A stretch of DNA of 41,249 nt from a virus, in the IMG/VR virus record IMGVR_UViG_3300040801_001750, positions 1-41,249 of that record; one strand, written 5' to 3'. The stretch's first letter is position 1. Each line of letters begins with the position of its first letter. The notes under the pieces are model-generated. The model was not told the DNA's origin. It saw only the letters and a list, made by a program, of their open reading frames with translations, and made no database searches. A program made the translations under genes and the position numbers. Of this stretch, positions 1-9,341 are shown in pieces.

Positions 1-2
1 AC

Positions 3-86
3 GCCCTGATCGAGTACCAGGCCACCCGCATGCCGGCGGTACCGGCCTCCTTCGCGCCCGCCGGTGTAACGCGCCGCTTGGTTTGA
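3..86 (+). CDS. Partial host ORF running into the phage end
   Basis: Bases 1-64 lie outside the inferred phage end. Reading from base 3 they form an open frame (ALIEYQATRMPAVPASFAPA and onward) with GC-rich codon use. It continues across the junction at 64/65 and stops at a TGA at 84-86 inside the first transposase-binding repeat. The simplest reading is that the phage inserted into a host coding sequence and supplies a new stop codon 7 codons in. The host gene product is not recognisable from 21 residues. The upstream start lies outside the window. It could also be chance, because short GC-rich frames are often open. Confidence 0.4.
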   Translation, partial: ALIEYQATRMPAVPASFAPAGVTRRLV

Positions 87-114
87 GACGCCGCGCCAGT
101 TGGTGTGAGACGCC
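80..114 (+). repeat. Late-end (right-end type) transposase-binding repeats
   Basis: Two direct repeats, GGTTTGAGACGCC (80-92) and GGTGTGAGACGCC (102-114), lie 22 bp apart, starting 15 bases inside the terminal TG. They differ at one position. Related inverted copies occur at the other phage end (41061-41233). Tandem sites two helical turns apart at the late end, and more widely spaced sites at the early end, match the R1-R2 versus L1-L3 arrangement where MuA binds. These are therefore inferred to be transposase-binding sites. Confidence 0.8.
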
Positions 115-162
115 GATTCTAGCCGCTTGCGGAGACGTTGCAAGGACGTTTCTGCGTCATTT

Positions 163-1380
163 CTAGCGGGCTTCGGTGATCCGGATTCCGGTCGAGAATA
201 AATCGCCGTCAGCGTCGCCTCTCTGTCGCAGTTCGTTCTTGCCGGTCATGTATCCGTAGATCCCCGTTGCCTTATTCAGAATGGGGTCCGAAGGCCGCAC
301 CAGTGCCACTACCGGCCGGGAGTTGCCGTGCCTGGCATAGAAGGCCTGAATGTTGGCCAGTTCCGAGAGAAACCCCCAGCCGGCCAGTTCAAAATCCACC
401 TCATAGACGGCCAGCACCTTCACCTTGGCCCTGCCGTCCCCAGAAGTGCACGCCCAGACAAGTGTGTCCGATTGATCAGCCTCGCCGTAGACGCTGGCGC
501 GCCCCGTCGGAAACCCCTGATCCGGTCCCGTATACAGGCTGCTTGACGAAATGCTCCAGCGCGGGGCCCCGGGAGCGGAAGGCGCCCCCTCGACTGGCGT
601 GTCCATCCGCCATTGCTGGTGGAAATCTATCCGGTAGTGCTTTCCAATTTCCATCAGGTTCGGCCACTCGGCTGCACCTTGCTCCGACTCGTTGGCGGTT
701 AGCCAGCCATCAGACAGGGTCACGTCGCCGGAGAGGTTGGGTGCTGGCAGGTCGAGTTTCTTCACAATCCTCTGCACGCCGAATGCAGAGCGGTCCCCCA
801 TTGAGCCGGCGGAGATCGTCATCTCCCGGACAACCTGCGGGCTGGAAGTATAGATCTGGCCGCCTTCGCTCGCCACACGCTTGGCTTGGTCGGGGTAGGC
901 CAGGCTCCATCCACGGTCCACGAGATCGACGGACACCATCGCCCGACCGAGAACTACGTGCCCAAGCCGGCCAGGCCCTGGCGCGTGCCATCGGACCCTG
1001 AAGCGCTGGTTGGAGAAATATTCACCGAAGAGGATGACCAAACTGCGCGGCGAGCCTGGGGCGCTGATCTCATAGACCTGGTAGTCGAGCATTGGCCACC
1101 AGTCGCCGATCCAGTAATCGACGCTGATCGCGTAGTTGCTGCGAAGCCCTGAAATGCCGATGTCGGTGCCCAGAAGAGCCAGCGCGTTGTAGCCCGAGTC
1201 CGGCGGAGCAGTAGACCGGATCTCCAGACCCGTTTCCTCGCCGCCCGCAAACTCAGCAGCAGGCTCAAGCTGCTCTTCAAGCAAGCGTTCATCGTTGGTC
1301 CATGTGCCGATCGTGAGGATTTCGCTGAACCAGTCCTCATAGATGACGTTGTCGCCAACAAGTATTGCGCCGTCTGTCAT
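163..1380 (-). CDS. Putative tail tip / distal tail protein
   Basis: A 405-residue protein, the last gene of the tail operon, ending about 100 bp from the phage end. It is rich in aromatic residues and predicted beta structure, with no transmembrane segment or signal peptide. It starts with ATG one base after the stop of the hub gene, so the two are probably co-translated. No catalytic motif or family is recognisable. Position after the tape measure and hub suggests a tail-tip, adhesin or receptor-contact role, but this comes from context only. Another candidate for host recognition is the fibre-like gene at 19751-21250. Confidence 0.6.
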   Translation of the reverse strand: MTDGAILVGDNVIYEDWFSEILTIGTWTNDERLLEEQLEPAAEFAGGEETGLEIRSTAPPDSGYNALALLGTDIGISGLRSNYAISVDYWIGDWWPMLDYQVYEISAPGSPRSLVILFGEYFSNQRFRVRWHAPGPGRLGHVVLGRAMVSVDLVDRGWSLAYPDQAKRVASEGGQIYTSSPQVVREMTISAGSMGDRSAFGVQRIVKKLDLPAPNLSGDVTLSDGWLTANESEQGAAEWPNLMEIGKHYRIDFHQQWRMDTPVEGAPSAPGAPRWSISSSSLYTGPDQGFPTGRASVYGEADQSDTLVWACTSGDGRAKVKVLAVYEVDFELAGWGFLSELANIQAFYARHGNSRPVVALVRPSDPILNKATGIYGYMTGKNELRQRGDADGDLFSTGIRITEAR

Positions 1381-1381
1381 T

Positions 1382-3385
1382 TCAGCCTCTCGCGATGATC
1401 TGAACGCGGCCCGAGACCGGGAGGAGCCTCAGATCCAGAACCTGCACCTGCTTGCCCGCGGAGATTCCGAGTCGGGCGCTGTACAGGGTGATGTTCTTCA
1501 TGGGTTCAATCTCGGCCTGCTCCTGCCTTGAAAGCACACCTTCGACGCGCCAGTACTGGATGCGGTCGGAGTGATCCTCCAGGCGGCGGTCGGCCCGGTC
1601 CTGGAGCGCTGTCCCGCCGGGGCCGACGAGCGCGGTTTCGTCGGGCTCGGCGCCGATTGCGTGGCGGTAGTCGGGATGGAGGTTGGCGCGGGCCGAGGAG
1701 CTGGCTCGTCGGGTTGAAATAAAATCCCTGGCGCCGGCGGCCTTGGTCGCCTCGTTGACTGTGTCGGCTGCTTCGCCTTCCGGCACCGGGCGGAACTGCC
1801 GGTGGTACTTGAAGGAGTCAGTCAGAAGCTTTGCCGGAGTCGGCGAGACTTCGATCTTGGTCGTTCGATTTGTGTCGTCGAATTCTGCAACCGATGCATC
1901 GTCGGTCAGCAGGAACGGGGCGCATGTCACGCGCCCGACGCGGTCGATCCACCAAACTGAATCAGTGGACCGGAACAGCAAATCGAGCAGGTCGCGATGC
2001 GTGCTCCCATCCTGCCAGTAGTGCGCCAATTCCAGGCTGCCGGTGGCCGCCGTCGTTGACGCCAGGGCATCGTGATCGACGTCGGCATAGGCGAACGGCC
2101 CGGTTTCAGATGAGCCGTCGATGACGCCTCGCTGGCAGACCAGGTACGGGACCTGTTGATCCAGCGTCCGTGCTGGAGCTGCAAGGTCTTCGAGCCAGAT
2201 CGACTCAAAGAGTGCTGACAGGCCTGGTCCAAGTGAGTCCCGCCGAAACTCCAAGCACAGGAACAGATCATTGCCTGACGCGTCTGGCAACGTAAACTCG
2301 ACTTCGGTGGTCGAGAGGAAATCGACCACTCCGAGGTTCTCAACCAAAACCTCGACTCCATCGAGCGTGCTGAAGGCTGCCCTTACCATCAGAATCAGCT
2401 GATTGTCATACGACCCGTCGGCAACGGCCCGCCAATTCAATCGGTAGCTCTTCGTTCCCTCAAGGGCCACCCCGTGGATGATTCGCACGACGCCGGAGGT
2501 GGCGTTGTTGACCACCACCTCCAAGTGGTTGGTGCCGCTGACCCGACGTGCGTATCGAAGCCCAGCAACAAAGTTCTCGATGCGATCCCAGTTGACCGGC
2601 ACCTCCCAGTCGTTGGTCCCGTCGTTGACCGTCTGCCACTCCAAGAATCGAGTGGATTTGATCGGCCACGGCTCCAGCCTGGGACCAGAGGGCAGCACGG
2701 TTATCGGCAGCGTAGGCTGGGAGTTCAGGCGGAATCCATTGGGCCAGTCCTGGTACTGGCCCGGGTCGGTGCCCTCATAGATCGGCGCCAGGCCTTCCCG
2801 AACCCAGCCGACGCCTTGCTTGGGATAGAAGTTGTCGGCGACGTAGTAGTAGATCTCCGTCGTCGAGACCTCGTCATACACCAGCGCAGGCACATGCCAC
2901 GGCAGGCCGAGGATCATCGGCAACGGCTGGCCATCGAGATCCGAATTCGGCGCACCGTCGAAGAAGTGCTTCTGCACCGCGCCCTCGAGGTCCTCGATTC
3001 GGTCTCGAAAGCGGAGCCGGATGACCCGGCCGTCGATGTATTCGGGATGCTCCATGCGCACGATGCCGACAGAAGTCCAGTTTTCCCAGGCTTCGTCGGG
3101 ATAACCGACACGGACCTCGGCCTCCTGGCTTGTCCAGATGCCGTCCATCCACGCGTCGAGCGCGCCATCCGGATTTGCCACGTCGACTGAGCCGTAGCTC
3201 GCCGCCACGCGGCCGCGTGACCAGGGCGCGTCCACGGCCAGACGGATCTCCGGATCGGATCCAGCGACGATTCTGGGCAGCCATTGATCGCCGCCCGAGG
3301 AATAGGGGCGAGACGATATGCGCACGTCGACGGACTGCGCGGTCGCCGGATCGACATAGGTCGTCTTGATGCCGAGGGTGATCAT
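1382..3385 (-). CDS. Putative baseplate hub / tail protein
   Basis: A 667-residue protein whose ATG overlaps the tape-measure stop by four bases (ATGA at 3382-3385). The N-terminal third opens with ITLGIKTTYVDPATAQSV and has beta-rich sequence like the hub proteins that follow the tape measure in Mu-like siphophages. The middle (about residues 240-400) contains a beta-sandwich-like stretch with features of a carbohydrate-binding insertion. The C-terminal part (LLDLLFRSTDSVWWIDRVGR and beyond) resembles the part of tail hub proteins that computes a local 'line and angle' scaffold, but this is impressionistic. No lysozyme or peptidase motif is visible. Role inferred from gene order: closes the tail tube and joins it to the tip protein encoded downstream. 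Confidence 0.65.
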   Translation of the reverse strand: MITLGIKTTYVDPATAQSVDVRISSRPYSSGGDQWLPRIVAGSDPEIRLAVDAPWSRGRVAASYGSVDVANPDGALDAWMDGIWTSQEAEVRVGYPDEAWENWTSVGIVRMEHPEYIDGRVIRLRFRDRIEDLEGAVQKHFFDGAPNSDLDGQPLPMILGLPWHVPALVYDEVSTTEIYYYVADNFYPKQGVGWVREGLAPIYEGTDPGQYQDWPNGFRLNSQPTLPITVLPSGPRLEPWPIKSTRFLEWQTVNDGTNDWEVPVNWDRIENFVAGLRYARRVSGTNHLEVVVNNATSGVVRIIHGVALEGTKSYRLNWRAVADGSYDNQLILMVRAAFSTLDGVEVLVENLGVVDFLSTTEVEFTLPDASGNDLFLCLEFRRDSLGPGLSALFESIWLEDLAAPARTLDQQVPYLVCQRGVIDGSSETGPFAYADVDHDALASTTAATGSLELAHYWQDGSTHRDLLDLLFRSTDSVWWIDRVGRVTCAPFLLTDDASVAEFDDTNRTTKIEVSPTPAKLLTDSFKYHRQFRPVPEGEAADTVNEATKAAGARDFISTRRASSSARANLHPDYRHAIGAEPDETALVGPGGTALQDRADRRLEDHSDRIQYWRVEGVLSRQEQAEIEPMKNITLYSARLGISAGKQVQVLDLRLLPVSGRVQIIARG

Positions 3386-6300
3386 TGATTCATCCCCGCC
3401 ATCGATCGCGCCTCACGCGCGGCGTCTTCCATCGAGGTGGCCAGGTGAATGGTCGCCTCGCGCTGGCCTTCGGCCAGGCGCTCACGCTGCTCTGCGGCGC
3501 GACCCTCAGCTTCGACAAGCTGCTGGAGCTTTTCCACGACGCGGGTGTCCGCCATGCCATTGATATTCACGGGCAGTCCGACGCGCTGCAGGAACGTGCT
3601 GACCTCGTGCGGGAAGACCAGCTCGGGGCCGCCGCCGTCGCCGGTCATGATCAGGCCGCTCGCCCAGCCGCCCTGGGCATACATCGGCGGCGGGACCTCC
3701 GGCTCGTCCGGGATCGGCGAATTCGGCGGCGGCTGGGTCTGCTGACCGGTGTCGCCGCCGAGCGCGGCCGCAATGACCGCCAGGTGGGCAGCACTCTCGT
3801 CGCTGATCGCACGGATCTGGTCGAGGATGCCGATCTGGGCCAGTTGGAGCTCTTGGGTGTCGATCTCCTCGAAGAACGGCGCGAGCGCGTTTTTGTACTC
3901 AACCGGCAGGCCCTTCGTGGCGTTGATCAGGTTGTCGATCGCGGCGTTGGCGTCAGCTTCGTTTGTGGCCTCCCAGATGCGATCGAGCGGCCCCCAGAGT
4001 TGCTCCTGGATCTCGGGCGGCATTCGAAGGACTGCCGCCTCGATGGCCTGGCTCATCAGCGATTCCTGGTTGGCCAGTGCGCCGACGTGCATACCGATGG
4101 CCTCGGCGACTCCAGCGAGATCCATGCCCAGGGTGTTGGCCACCGCGATCAGCTGCTCGACGGTCTCGATCGAGCCGGCCTGCACCTCGCCGATCAGGGC
4201 TTCTATGATCGTGCTCAGATTGACGCCCAGGCGCTCGGCGATCGCCGGCGCCTGCGCGCCGGAGATGTCGACCAGCGCGCCGATCTGCTCGACGATCTGG
4301 GCGGCGATCGCGGTCTGGTCGCGCTGCCCCTGGGAGATCGAGTCGACACCGCTGCCGATATAGCCGACTTGCGTGCCGGTTACCGGATCCTGCGCTGCCG
4401 GCACGTCGATCCCGGCAACCTGTTCCATTGCCGAGACGATGCCGCTGAGGAAGTCCTGATAGGGCTCGGTCGCGCTGCCGTGAACCTGCACGCCCAGTTC
4501 CCGCAGCTCGCTCGCCAGTGCCGGCAGCGCGGCGATCGCGTCGGCCTGCTCCTGGCCGGAGCCAGTCAGGGCGACGTCGATCAGGCGGTAGAACTCCTCC
4601 TCCATCTCCTGCAGGCGAGCGCGCGGCGTCAGACTGGGATCTTCGAAGTCGGCGCGATTGAGCCAGTCCTGGACACCCTCCAGCGCGCGGATAATCGAGT
4701 CACGCACCTGGTTGGCCGCGTTGTCGATCGAGCTGGTGAAGTCGCTGCTGAATCCGCCGCCAAAGCTGCTGCCGCCTTGGAACTCATCCCACAGCGAACG
4801 GACCGATTCCTCGAGTTCGGCCGTCAGCTGCTGCAGCTGAAGCTGGTGCCTATAGCGCAGCACCGCCAGTTGCTGCTCACTCATTCCGAGCTCGTCGGCC
4901 CGCTTCATCAGCTCGTTGTGCGCGACCTGCAGCTGGCGCAGCTCGTTGACCAGCGGGTCAAGACTGAGGCTCGCGATGTCGTCGCGAGCGGTGGCCATGA
5001 TGTCGTCGATCTCGCGCTGGCGATCGATTTCGTCCTGTAGCGCCCAGACTCGCTGCTGCAAGGCCCTGTTGGACTCGTCGAGCTTCTGCAACTCAATCTC
5101 GCGCAGGGCGGTCGTGTTGCCCTGCAGGTCGAGCAGTTGGCGCTCCAGGCCGAGGCGCTCGTTCTGGATTGCGTCGAGTGCGCTGTAGTAGGCCTTGGCG
5201 GTATCGGTCAGCTCGATCAGCATGGCGATCTGCTCGCGCCCGGCCTGCGTCGCGGGATCGAGCGATCGCATCAGCTCCCACATGCCCTCGCTGGTGGTCG
5301 GAAGCTGAAGGCCGACTTGCTCCAGGGCACGGACCAGGTCCGACTGGGCAATCTCCATCTTGTCGGCGGCCGGCGCGAATGCTTCGAAGAAGCTGTTGAT
5401 GCCGGACATGTAGGGATCAAGGCCGCCGACCAGGTCAATCAGGCCTTGGCTGATCTGCGCGAACCGTTCCGGATCGGTCTGGTCGACCGCCCAGCCGAAA
5501 CGACGCATCGCTTCCTCGTTGACCTGGACACCTGTAGCGACTCGAATCAGGGTGTCTGCCAGACCTTCGCCGACCTGCTGGAACTGCGGGAGGAACGGGA
5601 CCACCTGACCAGCCAGGCCGTCGAAGATCTTCGAGAAGACGGCCTCGAGCTCGGCTTGCTGTTCTTCAGCCGTCAGATCCTTCAGGCTGATCTGCTGAGC
5701 CTCAACTTCGTACTGAGCGATCGCCGCCTCGATCTCATCGGCAGACAGGCCGAGAGCCTCTGCCCCGGCTGCAACGCTGTCGGCGATCGATTCGAAGATC
5801 AGCTGGAACTGTCGAGAGATGTCGTCATCGAGATCGGCGAAAGCGGTCTTGCGCTTGCTCGACCCGAAGACCCACTTCTTGTACTTGACCTCTTGGAAGG
5901 CCTGGACGAGCGTCTCATCGATCAGCTCTCCGATGGTGCCGCCGAGGATCGCGATCCCCTCGTCGACCACCTTGCTGCTGCCGCCGAACAGTTCGCCCAC
6001 CCAGTCGAACAGGCCGCCGAACAAGCCCAGCGGGTCAAGCGTGAACTCAACGGCGTCCCACACCTCGCCCAGCGCTCCCCAGTTATGGGCGTTTTCGTAC
6101 TTCGCGAAATCCGTGCCGAACGCGAACTCGGAGTCGCCCGCGCCACGGGCCAGCATGCCGCTTGCACCGGCAATGCCGTCAGCCAGGCGCTGGAGGTTGC
6201 GCGCCATGCTGCGGTTGATTCCGGGCAGCTGGCTGACGGCCTTGGCCGTGGTCTCGGAGGCGCTGAGTATCGACTCGCTCTTGGCCTCGCTGTCGCCCAG

Positions 6301-8979
6301 GACCGAGCCAGTGCCCTGACGGTCTTGCCGATCCTGCGCCGTCGTGTCCATGCCGGCACCGAAGCCCTGGATGCTGCCCACCAGACCGGCCACGGCCGAT
6401 GCCATTGCCGCCATGCGGAACGGCGCGGTGTACGGGTCGCCCATGCCCTGGTTCAGAATCGCGGCGATCGCCGCCTGCAGGTTGGCGGCTGCAATCGCCA
6501 CCTCGATGGCCTGGTACTCCTTGGAGCCCACCTCGGTCAGCTGCTGAATGCTGCGCAACGCTTGCCCGGTGCCCTGGGCGTAGGCGGCCATCATCGCGGC
6601 GACGTCCAGGCCGGCGCCGCCCAGCTCGCCCCGCAGTTGCGCGATGGCATCCTGCAGTCGAGCGACGACCTCCGGGTCAGTTGCGTCGGCCAGGGCCTCC
6701 TCGAGCGTCTGGATGTCGCGGATCAGCGGATCCATGTCCATCTGATCGACCCAGTCAAGGATCTCCTGGACTTCCTGACTCAGATTGGCAAAAGGATCGG
6801 AGTCGAGGCCGTCGATCTGCTCTCGGAGGTACTCGATGATTCGGGCGACCTGGTCGCTGGAGACGCCCATCGTCTGCAGCTGTTGACTAGTAAGGCCGGC
6901 CAGCTCCTGCATGGCCTGCAGCTGGGAGTTGAGCTCCTGCTCGCGCGCCACCAGGGGATTGGCAGCGGCCAGCAGTTGGCCGTAGGTATTGGCGAGCTGG
7001 TCGAGGCGCTGCTTGTGTTGTTGCTCGGCCCTCGAGGCCGCTTCGGTGGCTTTTCGGTTTGCATCGATCTCGCCGGTTAGTTCGCGCAGCGTCTCGAACT
7101 TCTCGCGGATCGCCTCACGGTCGGCCCTGGTGGTCGCTTGAGCCAGTGCCTGGGCTTCCTGGAATTCGAGCGTGGCCATCGCCGCGGTCTGACGGCCGGC
7201 GGCGACTTCCTCGAGCACGAACAGCTCTTGCTGCAGCTTGGTGACCTGCTGCTCGAGCGGCTCGATCAGCTTCTCGTTAGCGGGCCCGGCATCTTCAACA
7301 CTCTGGCGCCATTTTCCGAAAGCATCGGAGGCCTTGTCGCCCAGGACGTCAGCCAAGCCGCCCATCCAGTCGAGGGTCTCGCCCATCATGCGCAGGCTTT
7401 CGGCCTGCTGCTCGTCGGGCGTCATTTCTGCCCAGGCGGCCGCGGCCTTCTGTGCTAGCTCGTCGTATTCCTTCTGGACCGCTTCGAGTTGCTCGCGCTG
7501 CGTGGCTAGGCTTTCCTCGAGCGCCTTCTGCTGCGCGGTCGCCCCGGTCCCGGCAGGATCCACGAATGCGGCGACGTCGCCACGCACACCAGGTGCGGGA
7601 TTCGAGATCCGATCCATGCGCAGCTGATTGAGTCGCTCAAGCTGCCGTTCGGTCTCGTTGATCTCCTGCTTGAGTTCGGCGATATCCGAGCGGAACGGAG
7701 CCAGATCGATGCCGGGCTCGATGGGCTCCTCCGCAATAAGCTGAAGCCGCTCGAGCAATTCGGCGGCCGTGCCGGCCGGCTCGCGCAGCTCGTCGAGTTC
7801 GTTGCGGAACGAAAGCATCCGGCTGCCAAGCAAGCCCACGCCGATCACCAGCGCACCGACTGGGCCGCCGACAAGCGCCAGCGCGCCGCTCGCCGCGCGA
7901 GTGGCCCCGGCCAGCGCCAGCTGGCTTGCAGCGGCCGTGCGAGACAGGCCCGCCATGCTGGCCAGGGCTGCCTGGTAGCGGATCGACTCTGCCAAAGCGG
8001 CGCGCTGCGCCAGCGTCCAGGTCGCCAGTGAGCCGGCCAGGCGGCCGCCGATCAGCAGAGCCAGCAGCTCGGCCGCATCGACGACCGTATCGAGGTTCTC
8101 GGCCACTGCCTGCAACGATTCGGCGATCTCGCGGCTGGCGCCGATGCCCTCGTCCTTTTCCCCAACGTAGGCGGTGACCGCGTTCTGCAGCGCTTGCCAG
8201 GATCGGGCGATGGTCGGCGGGATGGAGGACGCTTCCCGGGCGATTTCCTCGCCCTGTGATATCAGCGCATCGGTAACCACCTGGGTGGTGAGCTCACCTT
8301 GCTCGGCCAGCTCTCGCAGTTGACCGATCGTCAGGCCCAATGCGTTGGCCAGCGCCTGCGCAACGCGCGGCGTTTGCTCCATCACGGAACGGAACTCTTC
8401 GCCGCGCAGTTCGCCAGACGCCAGGCCTTGGGCAAGCTGGATCATCGCGGCGTTTGCTTCCGTCGCCGAAGCGCCCGAGGCCAGCACGGCGTCGCTCACG
8501 ATCTCGGCCAGCAGAAGACCCTTGCGGATCGCCTCGTCGGCCGACTCGCCGGAGGATTCCAGGGCCCGAATGGTTCGGGTGGTCAGCTGGCTGACCGTGC
8601 TGAGCGATTGGCCGGTTCGGGATGCGATCTCCTCGACACGCTCGAACACCATCGCTTGCTGCTCGGCCGACTCGGTAACGATGGCGATCTGGGCGTTGAG
8701 GTTGGTGTACTCGTCGGCCATCCGGCCGAGCTTGATCGCCGTCTGGAATGTCAGATATCCAGCCACCAGCGCTTTGACGCGCCGGGTGAGGTTTTCGGTG
8801 GTGTCGCCGAGCCGGCTGGTCTGCTGCTCGGTTTCCTTGAGCGCCTTGGTGCCCTTCTTGGCGCCGCCTTCAAGCTGGTCGCCGAACTTCACGACCTCCC
8901 CAGACGCATTGCGCAGCTCGCCGCGGAGGCCGGAGCCGTCCGCGTTGAGTCGCAATGTCAGTCTGAGGTCCTGGCTCAC
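3382..8979 (-). CDS. Tape measure protein
   Basis: The largest gene (1865 codons), starting with GTG at 8979 in a GTGA overlap with the stop of the frameshifted chaperone reading frame. Residues about 70-270 fit the tape-measure N-terminal domain: the region includes ATEANAAMIQLAQGLASGEL, RGEEFRSVMEQTPRVAQALA and a following LAEQGELTT. Long coiled-coil, Gln/Glu/Ala-rich stretches follow, with a hydrophobic Gly/Ala segment near residues 365-390 that could be membrane-active during DNA injection. The C-terminus has the Gly-rich GGWASGLIMTGDGGGPELVFP element common in tape measures, then a charged helix. By the usual 0.15 nm per residue, the tail would be roughly 280 nm. It sits directly after the chaperones, the canonical siphophage order. 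Confidence 0.92.
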   Translation of the reverse strand: MSQDLRLTLRLNADGSGLRGELRNASGEVVKFGDQLEGGAKKGTKALKETEQQTSRLGDTTENLTRRVKALVAGYLTFQTAIKLGRMADEYTNLNAQIAIVTESAEQQAMVFERVEEIASRTGQSLSTVSQLTTRTIRALESSGESADEAIRKGLLLAEIVSDAVLASGASATEANAAMIQLAQGLASGELRGEEFRSVMEQTPRVAQALANALGLTIGQLRELAEQGELTTQVVTDALISQGEEIAREASSIPPTIARSWQALQNAVTAYVGEKDEGIGASREIAESLQAVAENLDTVVDAAELLALLIGGRLAGSLATWTLAQRAALAESIRYQAALASMAGLSRTAAASQLALAGATRAASGALALVGGPVGALVIGVGLLGSRMLSFRNELDELREPAGTAAELLERLQLIAEEPIEPGIDLAPFRSDIAELKQEINETERQLERLNQLRMDRISNPAPGVRGDVAAFVDPAGTGATAQQKALEESLATQREQLEAVQKEYDELAQKAAAAWAEMTPDEQQAESLRMMGETLDWMGGLADVLGDKASDAFGKWRQSVEDAGPANEKLIEPLEQQVTKLQQELFVLEEVAAGRQTAAMATLEFQEAQALAQATTRADREAIREKFETLRELTGEIDANRKATEAASRAEQQHKQRLDQLANTYGQLLAAANPLVAREQELNSQLQAMQELAGLTSQQLQTMGVSSDQVARIIEYLREQIDGLDSDPFANLSQEVQEILDWVDQMDMDPLIRDIQTLEEALADATDPEVVARLQDAIAQLRGELGGAGLDVAAMMAAYAQGTGQALRSIQQLTEVGSKEYQAIEVAIAAANLQAAIAAILNQGMGDPYTAPFRMAAMASAVAGLVGSIQGFGAGMDTTAQDRQDRQGTGSVLGDSEAKSESILSASETTAKAVSQLPGINRSMARNLQRLADGIAGASGMLARGAGDSEFAFGTDFAKYENAHNWGALGEVWDAVEFTLDPLGLFGGLFDWVGELFGGSSKVVDEGIAILGGTIGELIDETLVQAFQEVKYKKWVFGSSKRKTAFADLDDDISRQFQLIFESIADSVAAGAEALGLSADEIEAAIAQYEVEAQQISLKDLTAEEQQAELEAVFSKIFDGLAGQVVPFLPQFQQVGEGLADTLIRVATGVQVNEEAMRRFGWAVDQTDPERFAQISQGLIDLVGGLDPYMSGINSFFEAFAPAADKMEIAQSDLVRALEQVGLQLPTTSEGMWELMRSLDPATQAGREQIAMLIELTDTAKAYYSALDAIQNERLGLERQLLDLQGNTTALREIELQKLDESNRALQQRVWALQDEIDRQREIDDIMATARDDIASLSLDPLVNELRQLQVAHNELMKRADELGMSEQQLAVLRYRHQLQLQQLTAELEESVRSLWDEFQGGSSFGGGFSSDFTSSIDNAANQVRDSIIRALEGVQDWLNRADFEDPSLTPRARLQEMEEEFYRLIDVALTGSGQEQADAIAALPALASELRELGVQVHGSATEPYQDFLSGIVSAMEQVAGIDVPAAQDPVTGTQVGYIGSGVDSISQGQRDQTAIAAQIVEQIGALVDISGAQAPAIAERLGVNLSTIIEALIGEVQAGSIETVEQLIAVANTLGMDLAGVAEAIGMHVGALANQESLMSQAIEAAVLRMPPEIQEQLWGPLDRIWEATNEADANAAIDNLINATKGLPVEYKNALAPFFEEIDTQELQLAQIGILDQIRAISDESAAHLAVIAAALGGDTGQQTQPPPNSPIPDEPEVPPPMYAQGGWASGLIMTGDGGGPELVFPHEVSTFLQRVGLPVNINGMADTRVVEKLQQLVEAEGRAAEQRERLAEGQREATIHLATSMEDAAREARSMAGMNQ

Positions 8980-9341
8980 TTGTTGCTTCTCGTCTTCTTG
9001 TTCAGCTGGTCGACCACTTCATCGCGGTAGGCCGAGTCGAGGTGGCGGATCTTCTGGAGCAGGCCGGGCGTCAGCTTGATCTCGCAGACCCGGCAGACTG
9101 CTTCGATCTCGGTTGTTTCGATGCCGACCGGGATGGCTCCGGAGAATCCGAGTTGCAGCGGCTTGTTGCATCGCTGCCAAACGATGACTGCAGGAAGGTT
9201 GGTCTGAAGGACCTCGATCTCGCGCTCCGGCCGTTTCGTGCCGGCCGGAACGATGATCCCGAGGGCGGCGTAGTCCGCATCGCCCTCAACCTCTTTCTGC
9301 TTGGGCTTTAGCCGCGCCCACGCCCGCCCGACCTCAGCAAG
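8976..9341 (-). CDS. Tail assembly chaperone, frameshift extension (gpGT-type C-terminal part)
   Basis: An open -1 frame of 121 codons with no in-frame ATG, so it cannot easily be translated alone. It is entered from the upstream chaperone at a GGGAAAC heptamer (9341-9347), continues through the upstream stop at 9308-9310, and ends in a TGA (8976-8978) that overlaps the tape-measure GTG start. After the shift it reads LAEVGRAWARLKPKQKEVEG, later includes a CRVC pair, and ends in a basic NKKTRSNK tail. The fusion product would be 274 residues (153 + 121). This matches the gpG/gpGT system of lambda and most long-tailed phages, where the extended form binds the tape measure and recruits tail tube subunits. 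Confidence 0.85.
   Translation of the reverse strand, partial: LAEVGRAWARLKPKQKEVEGDADYAALGIIVPAGTKRPEREIEVLQTNLPAVIVWQRCNKPLQLGFSGAIPVGIETTEIEAVCRVCEIKLTPGLLQKIRHLDSAYRDEVVDQLNKKTRSNK

Noticed and set aside
3385-7080. Long plus-strand open frames antisense to the tape measure gene (551 and 647 codons)
   Set aside because: GC-rich shadow frames; no ribosome sites, His/Arg/Leu-biased low-meaning sequence, and they oppose a convincing tape measure gene.
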